NCBI RefSeq assembly: GCF_015207705.1
Contig: NZ_JADEWI010000064.1
Location: 1 to 38,762 of the forward strand
DNA length: 38,762 bases
Direction of reading: 5' to 3'
Source of the DNA: Nostoc sp. LEGE 06077
Lineage (GTDB): Bacteria > Cyanobacteriota > Cyanobacteriia > Cyanobacteriales > Nostocaceae
A model generated the notes under the pieces. It saw nothing but the letters and a program-made list of their open reading frames with translations. It searched no databases and was not told the DNA's origin. Position 1 is the first letter of the stretch, and each line of letters starts with the position of its first letter. Shown here piece after piece: positions 16,209-24,767 of this stretch. The position numbers and the translations under genes are program-made.

Positions 16209-18053
16209 ATGAGAAGGCTAATATTATTGTGCCTGTTTATTATTGGGTTAGGCGCTGCTGTTTTTGGATTTTTAAATTTTCAGGGACTAGCAGCGAAAGG
16301 TGATTTTGAAACGATTGTGCTTGATTTTCGGGAAGATACTGCAAAAGCTGAAATAGACCGAGATTTGCAAGCGATCGCGCAAAAATACAACGTTACACCT
16401 CAATTAGATAATACATTTGCCGCACAAGACAATGTGTATATTATCAAAGGCGATCGCCAACGGCTCAAAGAACTGAAAAAATCTCAGTTTGCCAAAGCCA
16501 CAGAATTTATTGAACCGAATTACATCTATAGAATTCCCCCAGAACCTCAAACCACCGTTCTTGGAGAACTTACACCACCCCAAAATAACGAGGTCAAACC
16601 TTCTTTAATCGGCCCCAACGACCCATATTACAGCAAGCAGTGGAACCTTCACAAAATCGGCATTGAAGGCGCATGGGCGGAAACTAAAGGTAGCGGTATC
16701 ACCGTTGCTGTGATTGATACTGGTATTACCCAAGTCCGCGACTTAAAAGAGACAAAATTTGTTAAAGGCTACGATTTTGTTAACGACAGAGAACAAGCCA
16801 CAGACGACAACGGACATGGTACACACGTTGCTGGTACAGTCGCCCAAGCCACCAATAATCAATACGGTGTAGCCGGAGTTGCTTACGAAGCCAGCCTTAT
16901 GCCCCTAAAAGTCTTAAATGATTATGGTGGCGGTACAGTTGCCGATATTGCCGAAGCAATTAAATTTGCGGCTGACAAAGGCGCAGATGTAATTAATATG
17001 AGTTTGGGCGGTGGCGGTGAAAGCCAGTTGATGAAAGATGCCATTGATTACGCCTACAGAAAAGGTGTAGTTATCATAGCCGCCGCGGGCAATGAAAGTG
17101 CCAATGGCGCAAGCTATCCAGCCCGTTATCCTCATGTTGTCGGCGTTTCCTCTTTCGGCCCAGATGGTGAAAAAGCAGACTACTCTAACTTTGGTGCTGG
17201 TGTAGATATCTCGGCTCCTGGTGGAAGTGAAACTGGTAAAATTTTGCAAGAAACCATCAATGAAAATGGCGAAGGCGTATTTTTGGGACTCCAAGGTACA
17301 AGTATGGCTGCGCCTCACGTTGCTGGTGTGGCTGCTTTAATTAAAGCTAAAGGCATTGAAAATCCAGATGAGATTTTAAAAGTCCTCAAGCAGTCAGCCA
17401 GAGTCATTCAAGATGATGGTTTAAACTATTACGGCGCTGGACAACTCAACGCCGAAGCCGCAGTTAAACTAGCTTCCCACGGACAAATCAGTTTCCCTGA
17501 TTTCTTTCGCTGGTTGCGAGATAACGGCTATATTAACCCCGGCTTTTGGATTGATGGCGGTGTAGTTGCACTGTTACCAAAGATTTTAATGGTCGTCGGT
17601 TCTTATCTGCTGGCTTGGTTTTTACGAGTTTACTTCCCCTTCACCTGGAGTTGGGCTTTATTTAGTGGCTTAACTTTTGGTAGTTCTGGGTTATTCTTCC
17701 TCAAAGGTATCTATATATTTGACCTACCGCAGTGGCCTTTCCGTGTTTTAGGCAGTTCTCTGCCAGAATTAGGTAACACCCTACAAGGTACAGATGCTTT
17801 CAATCCTGTATTTGCCAGTGTCTTGATTCCGCTTGTTTTAGTTGTATTCCTGCTAGGACATCCTAGTTGGAAATGGTTTGCTGTTGGTTCTACTTTAGGT
17901 GTAGCTGCTTGTTTAACAATCAGTGCAGTTTACGACCCAGCTGTTTGGGGCTTGGGTGACGGTAACTTAGCTAGAACATTCCTCATCGTTAATGCCATAC
18001 TCTGCTATGGATTAGCTCGTTTGGCAGTTAACAACGAAAAGCAAGTGGCATAA
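16209..18053 (+). CDS. S8 family subtilisin-like serine protease with C-terminal membrane domain
   Basis: 614 residues. An N-terminal hydrophobic segment (about 3-22) acts as signal or anchor. A propeptide-like inhibitor domain (about 30-110) ends near IEPNYIYRIPPEP. The catalytic domain has the full triad: Asp170 in AVIDTGIT, His203 in DNGHGTHVAGT, Ser365 in GTSMAAPHVAG, with the oxyanion Asn295 in AAAGNES. After the protease domain come about four hydrophobic helices (about 455-610), so the enzyme is likely held in a membrane with its active site outside the cytoplasm. Many subtilases lack this tail. Start ATG 16209. A hairpin and heptamer repeats follow the stop. Confidence 0.92.
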   Translation: MRRLILLCLFIIGLGAAVFGFLNFQGLAAKGDFETIVLDFREDTAKAEIDRDLQAIAQKYNVTPQLDNTFAAQDNVYIIKGDRQRLKELKKSQFAKATEFIEPNYIYRIPPEPQTTVLGELTPPQNNEVKPSLIGPNDPYYSKQWNLHKIGIEGAWAETKGSGITVAVIDTGITQVRDLKETKFVKGYDFVNDREQATDDNGHGTHVAGTVAQATNNQYGVAGVAYEASLMPLKVLNDYGGGTVADIAEAIKFAADKGADVINMSLGGGGESQLMKDAIDYAYRKGVVIIAAAGNESANGASYPARYPHVVGVSSFGPDGEKADYSNFGAGVDISAPGGSETGKILQETINENGEGVFLGLQGTSMAAPHVAGVAALIKAKGIENPDEILKVLKQSARVIQDDGLNYYGAGQLNAEAAVKLASHGQISFPDFFRWLRDNGYINPGFWIDGGVVALLPKILMVVGSYLLAWFLRVYFPFTWSWALFSGLTFGSSGLFFLKGIYIFDLPQWPFRVLGSSLPELGNTLQGTDAFNPVFASVLIPLVLVVFLLGHPSWKWFAVGSTLGVAACLTISAVYDPAVWGLGDGNLARTFLIVNAILCYGLARLAVNNEKQVA

Positions 18054-18069
18054 AATATCAGGAAATAGT

Positions 18070-18126
18070 GAGTGGGAGTGAGTAATCACTACTCACTACT
18101 CCCACTCAGCACTCAGCACTCAGCAC
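18070..18126. repeat. Stem-loop plus CTCAGCA heptamer repeats
   Basis: The arms GAGTGGGAGT (18070-18079) and ACTCCCACTC (18098-18107) pair perfectly. Overlapping the right arm, CTCAGCA is repeated three times (18105-18125). The stem may terminate subtilase transcription. The same heptamer recurs at 21730 and, inverted, inside the phosphate transporter gene at 29295. Confidence 0.7.
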
Positions 18127-18134
18127 TTAAAATT

Positions 18135-18368
18135 ATGAGCATCACAGTTACAGGCACTATCGAACGTCGTGATATTGGTATGGGCGCTTGGGCTTTAGTT
18201 ACAAATGAGGGTGTAACCTACGAAATTCTCAAAGGCGCTGATAAAAGCTTACTCAAAGCTGGGCAGCAAGCCAAAGTCACAGGACAGCTGCGTGAAGATA
18301 TCATGACAATGGCAATGATAGGCCCAGTTTTAGAAGTTAAATCTTTTGATGTAATTAATTCTGACTAG
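18135..18368 (+). CDS. Small beta-rich hypothetical protein (77 aa)
   Basis: The frame opens at 18072, but those first 21 codons are heptamer-repeat DNA; the natural start is ATG 18135 (MSITVTGTIERRDIGMGAWA). The compact sequence has alternating strands (LVTNEGVTYEILKGADKSLL, QQAKVTGQLREDIMTMAMI) typical of a small OB- or SH3-like barrel. No residue pattern names a function. Its last 14 bases overlap the end of the convergent thioredoxin-like gene. It may be co-transcribed with the subtilase, 81 bases upstream. Confidence 0.7.
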   Translation: MSITVTGTIERRDIGMGAWALVTNEGVTYEILKGADKSLLKAGQQAKVTGQLREDIMTMAMIGPVLEVKSFDVINSD

Positions 18369-18678
18369 CGGCAGGATTTACAACTGCTTGCAGACGACTT
18401 CTAAATTCTCCTTTGGGATGTCCGCCTTTAACTTCACCAATAATCTGAAATTCTCCCTCTGGAGAATCACAAATAATATATGTAGGCCATCCCATATCCG
18501 ATTTATCAGGATACTGGGTGAGCAAAATTTTCCGATATTTGCGATAAGTAGCTGTGTCTTGCATTTTCACATCAATAAACTGCAAACCCAGTTCCTCAGC
18601 TACTTTTTGGTCATAAAAAGCCATTTTATGGCAAATGCCACACTCTTCAGATGAGAATTTAATCACAGCTAAACTCAT
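18355..18678 (-). CDS. Thioredoxin-fold protein with CGIC motif
   Basis: 107 residues from ATG 18678; a longer opening to 18714 adds an unlikely basic leader. The fold reads SLAVIKFSSEECGICHKMAF (strand, then CxxC redox motif CGIC), LGLQFIDVKMQD (second strand), the cis-Pro region GWPTYIICDSPEGE and the last strand QIIGEVKGG. The classical WCGPC is replaced by ECGIC, so redox properties should differ from thioredoxin. It is a soluble cytoplasmic thiol-disulfide protein by inference. It is convergent with, and overlaps by 14 bases, the preceding small gene. Confidence 0.82.
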   Translation of the reverse strand: MSLAVIKFSSEECGICHKMAFYDQKVAEELGLQFIDVKMQDTATYRKYRKILLTQYPDKSDMGWPTYIICDSPEGEFQIIGEVKGGHPKGEFRSRLQAVVNPAASQN

Positions 18679-18714
18679 TATGATTCTGCACCTTCCTGGA
18701 AACCGGGAATACAT

Positions 18715-19298
18715 CCTACCATAGTTTCAATCAATAAGCATCTTACTAATGGATGAGCAAGATGCAATTATGCAATTAATGGAAATTTAAGTAAAAAATT
18801 TATAATTTCAGCCAGCAATCATATTTTTAATAGACAACGGAATTTAGCCACAACCTAAGCTCTGACTTTGTTACAGATGTAGAAATGAACCCGAAAAAAT
18901 GAGTTTTTAGCAATCTGTAATCTGGCTTTGACAAATCAGTAGAAATCTGGCTATAAACTATGATAGGATGTACAAACTTACGATTCTCATCCAGGGTAGC
19001 TTCTGCAAAGCAACTGAGCGATCGCACAAAATTTCCACAATCCATCTGCTGCTTGTGAATAGTAGAAGGCAAATAAGTGAGTTTAATGTTATAAACACAA
19101 AGAGTGTTTGATAAACTCTATCAGTGGTAGGATAACTGCGAAAATTCAGAATTCAGTTAGGTCAATAAATGCTGACACTGATAGTCAAAAAACACCATTT
19201 GCACTAGTATATTGTCTGAAAGTTGCGCTAGAATATACGCCTAAGCAACTACCAACATTTCGCAAAAATCTCCGAGTAAGTGTTAGCTAATTCAGGGA
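18715..19298. other. Gene-free region leading into the tandem array
   Basis: Nearly 600 bases with no gene I can support. A short minus-strand frame at 18827-19072 contains internally repetitive DNA (two copies of AATCTGGCT) and is not convincing. Towards the right, 19170-19298 looks like a very decayed extra array unit: CAACTACC near 19250 corresponds to CATCTACC, and GTGTTAGCTAATTCAGGGAG (19280-19299) corresponds to GTGTTAGCCAGCTAGGGAAG of the regular units. Confidence 0.5.
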
Positions 19299-19352
19299 GT
19301 TAAGTATCAAGGTACATCTACCAATTAATTGTTCCAAGGTCTAGCAAAGTCT

Positions 19353-19380
19353 TCCGGAACAATTGTTCTAAAGTTAATGT
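19353..19380 (+). promoter_or_regulatory. TCCGGA-N16-TAATGT promoter-like element, array unit 1
   Basis: TCCGGA at 19353-19358 is followed after exactly 16 bases by TAATGT at 19375-19380. TCCGGA near -35 is the reported hallmark of heterocyst-specific (DIF-type) start sites in Anabaena. A transcript would start near 19387 and run through the array. Confidence 0.55.
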
Positions 19381-19479
19381 GGTGCTTCAAAATCAAAAAA
19401 CAGTTGTATCTACCAAGCCAAAAAGTTAGTTATCTTAGTACAACTACCAATAATCTGTTTCCAGGATTTAGAAGTATGT

Positions 19480-19507
19480 TCCGGATAAAAATTCCAAAAG
19501 CTAATAT
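19480..19507 (+). promoter_or_regulatory. TCCGGA-N16-TAATAT promoter-like element, array unit 2
   Basis: TCCGGA at 19480-19485, 16 bases, then TAATAT at 19502-19507: the same geometry as in unit 1. A perfect ATGCTGTT/AACAGCAT stem (19506-19523) lies at the expected start. Units 3 and 4 have eroded versions (TCCGAA, TCCAGA). Units 5-9 have ACCGGA without a good -10. Confidence 0.55.
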
Positions 19508-20507
19508 GCTGTTAAAACAGCATAAAAAAATCTACCAGTTGTGGCCAGTGCATAGGGGAGTTAGTTATTAGGGCGCGTCGATTCATAATTTATTTATTCG
19601 AGAAGTTATCAACATCTTCCGAATAAGTTTTAAATAATCATGGTTGCTATTTACCAAAGATAAAAAAATCTCCCAGTGGTTGCAGATAACTAGGAGATTT
19701 ATTTATCAGGGTGCATTTATAACAATTATTTTGTTTGAGTTTCAATTAGCATCTTCCAGATACAATCTATAAATCACTAGCATTACTTCTGCGGAAGTTT
19801 TGCTAGGAAAAGATCTCCTAGGCAGCTAGGGAAAAAGTTATCAGGGTGCATCTACCAATTAATTATTCGACAATCAAGCAGCATCTACCGGAACAATTTA
19901 CAGCGAAAAGCTTTCATCTACCAAAAAAAAATCCCCCAGCTAGTGTTAGCCAGCTAGGGAAGAAGTTATCAGGGTGCATCTACCAATTAATTATTCGACA
20001 ATCAAGAAGCATCTACCGGAATAATTTGCAGCGAAAAGCTTTCATCTACCAAAAAAAAATCCCCCAGCCAGTGTTAGCCAGCTAGGGAAGAAAGTTATCA
20101 GGGTGCATCTACCAATTAATTATTCGACAATCAAGAAGCATCTACCGGAACAATTTGCAGCGAAAAGCTTTCATCTACCAAAAAAAATCCCCCAGCCAGT
20201 GTTAGCCAGCTAGGGAAGAAGTTATCAGGGTGCATCTACCAATTAATTCTTCTGTCATCAAAGTGCATCTACCGGAACAATTTGCAGCGAAAAGCATCAT
20301 CTACCAAAAAAAAATCCCCCAGCCAGTGTTAGTCAGCTAGGGAAGAAAGTTATCAGGGTGCATCTACCAATTAATTCTTCTGTTATCAAAGTGCATCTAC
20401 CGGAATAATTTGCAGCGAAAAGCATCATCTACCAAAAAAAATCCCCCAGCCAGTGTTAGCCAGCTAGGGAAGAAAGTTATCTGTTAAGTTAAATATACTC
20501 AAAGCTG

Positions 20508-20535
20508 AAGGCGCAAGGCTTTGCGCCTTTATTTA
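20508..20535 (+). terminator. Intrinsic terminator after the tandem array
   Basis: AAGGCGCAA (20508-20516), a 4-base loop GGCT, and TTGCGCCTT (20521-20529), followed by TATTTATTTAT. It is a classic rho-independent terminator on the + strand, placed 33 bases after the last repeat unit. This supports the idea that the array is transcribed rightward. Confidence 0.8.
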
Positions 20536-20590
20536 TTTATGGCATTTTATGGGAAATTTTTATATTTTTTCGGGTAAATTACATTTCACA

Positions 20591-20660
20591 CCACCGACTT
20601 GATTGTAATTAAAGTCAGGTGGGCAATGCTGCAAAATATCTAGTAAGCAATATTGCTTAC
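20591..20660 (+). promoter_or_regulatory. Hairpin and 18-bp palindrome upstream of moaA
   Basis: A stem CCACCGACTT (20591-20600) pairs with AAGTC-A-GGTGG (20612-20622). Further on, GTAAGCAATATTGCTTAC (20643-20660) is a perfect 18-bp palindrome ending 37 bases before the moaA start. Either could be an operator or leader structure. No known riboswitch was recognised. Confidence 0.5.
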
Positions 20661-20697
20661 CCTCTAAGAAAAATACAATAGAAATAAATACTCTAAA

Positions 20698-21684
20698 ATG
20701 AACCAGGTAGATTATCTCCGCATTAGTTTAATCGATCGCTGTAATTTTCGCTGTCAATACTGTATGCCGGAGGGTACAGAACTGGAATACGCCCTCAAGC
20801 AACAATTACTTACGGACGCAGAACTACTGACTCTGATTCAAGAGGTGTTTATCCCTGTTGGTTTTACCCAGTTTCGCTTAACAGGGGGTGAACCTTTATT
20901 GCGTCCTGGGGTGGTAGATTTAGTCAAAGCGATCGCATCATTACCTGAAACTAAAGACTTGTCGATGACAACTAATGGGTTTTTACTTGCACCCATCGCC
21001 AAAAACCTTTACGATGCAGGTTTACGCCGAATTAATATCAGCTTAGATTCCCTTGATCCCGATATCTTTGATCAAATTATCGGCAATCACGGACGTTCTC
21101 GCTGGCAACAAGTCTGGGATGGTATTCAAGCTGCCTACAAGGTAGGATTTAACCCGCTGAAGCTGAATGTTGTTGTGATCCCCGACGTTAACGACCACGA
21201 AGTTCTCGATTTAGCCGCCCTCACCATTGATAAACAGTGGCACGTCCGATTTATTGAATTTATGCCGATTGGCAATTGGCAATTATTTGGCGATCGCGGT
21301 TGGGTATCTTCTGCTGATTTACGTCAACGCATCCGCCAGCAATGGGGCTTGACAGAATCGCAAGTGCGTGGTAATGGGCCTGCTGATGTGTTTCAAATTC
21401 CGCGAGCAAAGGGGACACTGGGATTTATTAGCCAGATGTCAGAATGTTTTTGCGATCGTTGTAACCGGATGCGTCTGAGCGCTGATGGGTGGTTACGCCC
21501 TTGCTTATTAAATGAAACTGGTCAATTAGATTTAAAAACTGCTCTACGCTCTGGTATTAGTATCAATCATCTACGAGAGCAAGTCAGAGACTTATTGGCA
21601 ATTAAGCCAGAAATTAATTTTAAAGGCCGCGACTCTGGGACTACAGGTACATACAGCCGTACTATGTCGCAAATTGGAGGCTAA
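20698..21684 (+). CDS. moaA: GTP 3',8-cyclase, molybdenum cofactor biosynthesis protein A
   Basis: 328 residues. The radical-SAM cluster motif is C15-x3-C19-x2-C22 ([13 protein letters not shown]). [11 protein letters not shown] follows, and the C-terminal second iron-sulfur cluster has cysteines in [20 protein letters not shown] then PC. The protein ends in the Gly-Gly dipeptide (SQIGG) needed in MoaA. It converts GTP to 3',8-cyclo-GTP with MoaC in the first step of molybdopterin synthesis. Molybdopterin serves nitrate reductase, which fits a nitrogen-regulated neighbourhood, but that link is inference. Start ATG 20698. No other moa gene is adjacent. Convergent with rpsD. Confidence 0.95.
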   Translation: MNQVDYLRISLIDRCNFRCQYCMPEGTELEYALKQQLLTDAELLTLIQEVFIPVGFTQFRLTGGEPLLRPGVVDLVKAIASLPETKDLSMTTNGFLLAPIAKNLYDAGLRRINISLDSLDPDIFDQIIGNHGRSRWQQVWDGIQAAYKVGFNPLKLNVVVIPDVNDHEVLDLAALTIDKQWHVRFIEFMPIGNWQLFGDRGWVSSADLRQRIRQQWGLTESQVRGNGPADVFQIPRAKGTLGFISQMSECFCDRCNRMRLSADGWLRPCLLNETGQLDLKTALRSGISINHLREQVRDLLAIKPEINFKGRDSGTTGTYSRTMSQIGG

Positions 21685-21689
21685 AACTT

Positions 21690-21757
21690 TTTTGAGTAAT
21701 GAGTTCTGAGCTTTGAGTCTGTTTAACTACTCAGCACTCAGTACTCAGCACTCAGCA
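21690..21757. repeat. CTCAGCA heptamer repeats between moaA and rpsD
   Basis: Four heptamers at 21730-21757 (CTCAGCA, CTCAGTA, CTCAGCA, CTCAGCA) are preceded by inverted-sense GAGT-type heptamers at about 21692-21720 (GAGTAAT, GAGTTCT, GAGCTTT, GAGTCTG). Together they can fold into an imperfect stem between two convergent genes. Confidence 0.65.
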
Positions 21758-21762
21758 CTTTT

Positions 21763-22371
21763 CTATGCTTGTCGTGAATAGTATTCCACAACCAGCAGTT
21801 CGTTAACTTGTAGAGCCACCCACTCACGCTCAATGACACTGTTAACTTTACCAACCAGCTTGTTTTTGTCAAATTCCAGATGGCTGGGAAGGTTAGCTAA
21901 ACCGGGATATTGTAAGTTAGTTTCCACCAACTTCCGTGATTGTTCTTTATCCCTAACAGCAATTACCTCACCAGGACGGCATTGGTAGCTGGCTATGTTG
22001 ACTACACGACCGTTGACTGTGACATGGCCGTGATTGACCAGCTGACGCGCTGCTGGAATTGTAGGAGCCATCCCCAAGCGGAAAACGGTATTATCTAAAC
22101 GCATTTCTAGCAATTGCAACAGCACTTGCCCGGTCGAACCAGTAACTCGTCTGGCTTTACGGACATAGCGGAGCAGTTGCTTTTCTGTAAGACCGTAATT
22201 AAACCGGAGCTTTTGCTTTTCTTCTAGACGGATAGCATATTCAGAGCGCTTTTTGCGGTTCTGTCCATGCTGACCCGGTGGATAGGCGCGTCTTGCGCTC
22301 TTACGAGTTAATCCTGGTAATTCGCCTAAGCGACGTGCAATTCTGAGGCGTGGCCCTCTATATCGGGACAT
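21763..22371 (-). CDS. rpsD: 30S ribosomal protein S4
   Basis: 202 residues, the usual cyanobacterial S4 length. It opens with [20 protein letters not shown] and has the basic region [20 protein letters not shown]. The S4 RNA-binding domain reads [20 protein letters not shown] and [21 protein letters not shown]4 nucleates assembly of the 30S body by binding 16S rRNA. In cyanobacteria rpsD often stands apart from the alpha operon, as here. Start ATG 22371. The 200-base AT-rich gap upstream is shared with the divergent secreted protein gene. Confidence 0.97.
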   Translation of the reverse strand: MSRYRGPRLRIARRLGELPGLTRKSARRAYPPGQHGQNRKKRSEYAIRLEEKQKLRFNYGLTEKQLLRYVRKARRVTGSTGQVLLQLLEMRLDNTVFRLGMAPTIPAARQLVNHGHVTVNGRVVNIASYQCRPGEVIAVRDKEQSRKLVETNLQYPGLANLPSHLEFDKNKLVGKVNSVIEREWVALQVNELLVVEYYSRQA

Positions 22372-22570
22372 GTGTTTCCTTAATCTAATCCTGTTTAAAT
22401 TTTACTCAGACATACTATTATAAATATCTGTAAATCAAAAATGCCAAAAATCCGAAATTTAATCATCAAAAATTTATAAATATAAGAATTCAAGAGCCAA
22501 GTGTCAGAATCCTGAAGATCAATCAGAGTTATCGTACATTTGAGTTAGCATAACTGAGGGTTTTTGGAAA

Positions 22571-23149
22571 ATGGCAATGGAATCACAAAAGGTTAGTAAA
22601 GCTAGGAAACCTCACGGCAAGTATATTTCGGGCATACTTAATACTCAAGCCATTCGTTGGGCTACACCCGTTTTGGCTATAGCAGGACTGTGGGCATCTA
22701 GCCTTCCCAGCATGGCTCTGACATTATTTTCTGATGACCACGATAGTTACCGTGTTTGTGCGGCTCAACTTTTGAAAGCAGGTGTAACACAACCAGCCGC
22801 AGCCCAAGGTTGTGCCACAGCAATACGCCCCAGAGATTTATCTGCTTGTGTGGCAACAATTAAACAGCAAACCAAAATTGACCCAACAGATGCTCTCGCT
22901 TACTGTTCAAAGGCGCGTCGTCCCAAAGAATTAGCTAGTTGTGTTGTAGGTGTCAGCCTCAATACCAAAGAAGAAATTAACCCAGCCGTTTTAAATTACT
23001 GTGGTCGCAGTTTACAGCCTGTCACTTTTGGTGATTGTGTGGTTGGCTTGCGTAAAGAAATTTCTTTAACACCAATACAAGCGTTAGACACTTGTATTGA
23101 CGCTAGTGAAACAGCTAATGGACTCACTGTGTCACCGACATTGCCATAA
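22571..23149 (+). CDS. Secreted eight-cysteine repeat protein
   Basis: 192 residues. After a basic N terminus, a hydrophobic stretch at about 30-50 (ATPVLAIAGLWASSLPSMAL) is a signal peptide or anchor. The rest contains eight cysteines at 63, 81, 93, 112, 124, 144, 156 and 175. Spacing alternates between 18-20 and exactly 12, giving about four repeats of C-(x)18-20-C-(x)11-C with the pattern AxxPxxLxxCV. This regularity suggests four small disulfide-bonded helical units outside the cytoplasm. I do not know the function. It is convergent with hetR, its neighbour at 23586. Start ATG 22571, an internal ATG two codons later being possible. Confidence 0.75.
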   Translation: MAMESQKVSKARKPHGKYISGILNTQAIRWATPVLAIAGLWASSLPSMALTLFSDDHDSYRVCAAQLLKAGVTQPAAAQGCATAIRPRDLSACVATIKQQTKIDPTDALAYCSKARRPKELASCVVGVSLNTKEEINPAVLNYCGRSLQPVTFGDCVVGLRKEISLTPIQALDTCIDASETANGLTVSPTLP

Positions 23150-23194
23150 ATTTAAAATTACAGAAATTAGGCGCAAAGCTTAGTTGTTGAGATT

Positions 23195-23253
23195 GGGTAT
23201 AAGGGTTTGGGGTGTAATAGTTTTGCTCATTTACACCCTAAATGCCTATACCC
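23195..23253. terminator. Nested stem-loop after the cysteine-repeat gene
   Basis: Outer arms GGGTATA (23195-23201) and TATACCC (23247-23253); inner arms GGGTGTAA (23210-23217) and TTACACCC (23231-23238). It sits 45 bases beyond the stop of the 22571 gene in a 436-base convergent gap, a probable terminator. Confidence 0.55.
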
Positions 23254-23305
23254 ATTGATTGTTGCGTTGGTTACACTGCCTAAGTTTTAATATGATTTAC
23301 TAATT

Positions 23306-23483
23306 TTTGGTCAACTGACTATAGTGACTTATCTTTTGACGGCAGACGGTTGACTAAAAATAACCCTGTTTATTTATATAAAGCTCAAAAATACTAATCA
23401 TCCAACTTTTAAAAGTGGATGGCAACGGAAGCATCCTGCTATGGGAGACAAGAAACTCACGGTGTCTCTGATTTTGCAGCAGG
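23306..23483. other. Inverted repeats in the hetR 3' region
   Basis: Two structures lie downstream of hetR. TTTTTGGTCAACTG (about 23306) faces CGGTTGACTAAAAA (about 23348) with two mismatches. Nested stems CCTGCT/AGCAGG (23435-23440/23478-23483) and GAGACA/TGTCTC (23445-23450/23463-23468) follow. They could end hetR transcription or form a small RNA; the sequence does not decide. Confidence 0.4.
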
Positions 23484-23585
23484 AGCATAGCCGTCGTGAT
23501 GATAATACATTTGATCTGAGATTTACCGGTTGCTGAATTTTAGGATGCTTACTTTTATTAGCCGGAAGTTTTTAGAGAAGTTTTG

Positions 23586-24509
<924 letters not shown>

Positions 24510-24630
24510 TTACAGATTTATAGTCAGAGGAAAGTAAGTAGTATACACCCAACTTTAGGCGATGTCTTTACTTTAGACTTTTTAGGATGCTGTGACTCTT
24601 AGTTTACTAGTAGTCGAAACTGCCAATGGC

Positions 24631-24658
24631 TCCGGATTATATAGCAAACTACTATTAA
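24631..24658 (+). promoter_or_regulatory. TCCGGA element 146 nt upstream of hetR, best fit antisense
   Basis: TCCGGA (24631-24636) is self-complementary. On the + strand it is followed after 16 bases by TATTAA (24653-24658), directing transcription away from hetR, antisense to its leader. On the minus strand the best -10 is TACTAG with an 18-base gap, which is weaker. Confidence 0.4.
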
Positions 24659-24739
24659 AAAGAAGCTGATTTATTTGGCTATTGTTATCTTTTCTTGACA
24701 GACTCGGAAATAACCATTTATTTTCTCTACTTGTCATAC

Positions 24740-24767
24740 CAATTACAAAATCATCTATTTTCCCGGT
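24740..24767 (-). promoter_or_regulatory. ACCGGG-N16-TAATTG candidate hetR promoter
   Basis: Read on the minus strand: ACCGGG (24767-24762), 16 bases, TAATTG (24745-24740). A start near 24733 would be about 248 bases before the hetR ATG. A heterocyst-specific start at -271 is known in Anabaena PCC 7120, so position and geometry both fit. The hexamer differs from TCCGGA at its first and last base. Confidence 0.45.

Larger units (their letters stand above)
19299..20475 (+). repeat. Nine-unit tandem repeat array, candidate NsiR1-like small-RNA locus
   Basis: Units begin at 19299, 19429, 19564, 19702, 19837, 19965, 20094, 20221 and 20349. The last five (127-129 bp) are nearly identical and the first four (130-138 bp) are diverged. 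Each regular unit holds GTTATCAGGGTGCATCTACC, AATTAATT, CATCTACCGGAA(C/T)AATTT, CAGCGAAAAGC, CATCTACC, a run of 7-9 A, and a hairpin-forming CCCCCAGCCAGTGTTAGCC then AGCTAGGG. Units 5-7 and 8-9 form two sub-types. The array ends in GTTATC, followed by an intrinsic terminator on the + strand. The organisation resembles NsiR1, the heterocyst-specific RNA encoded in direct repeats upstream of hetF in Nostocales, but the neighbours here are moaA and hetR. Orthology was not tested. There are no spacers, so it is not CRISPR. Confidence 0.85.

Noticed and set aside
18827-19072. 81-codon minus-strand frame
   Set aside because: No recognisable domain, internally repetitive DNA, no ribosome binding site, and it borders the decayed array.
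19846-20085. 79-codon open frame in the tandem array
   Set aside because: It is a translation of the repeat units themselves (the peptide repeats HLPINYSTIK-type phrases), with no independent coding sign.
19299-20475. CRISPR array
   Set aside because: Units are about 128 bp of continuous repeat with no unique spacers, and there are no cas genes nearby.
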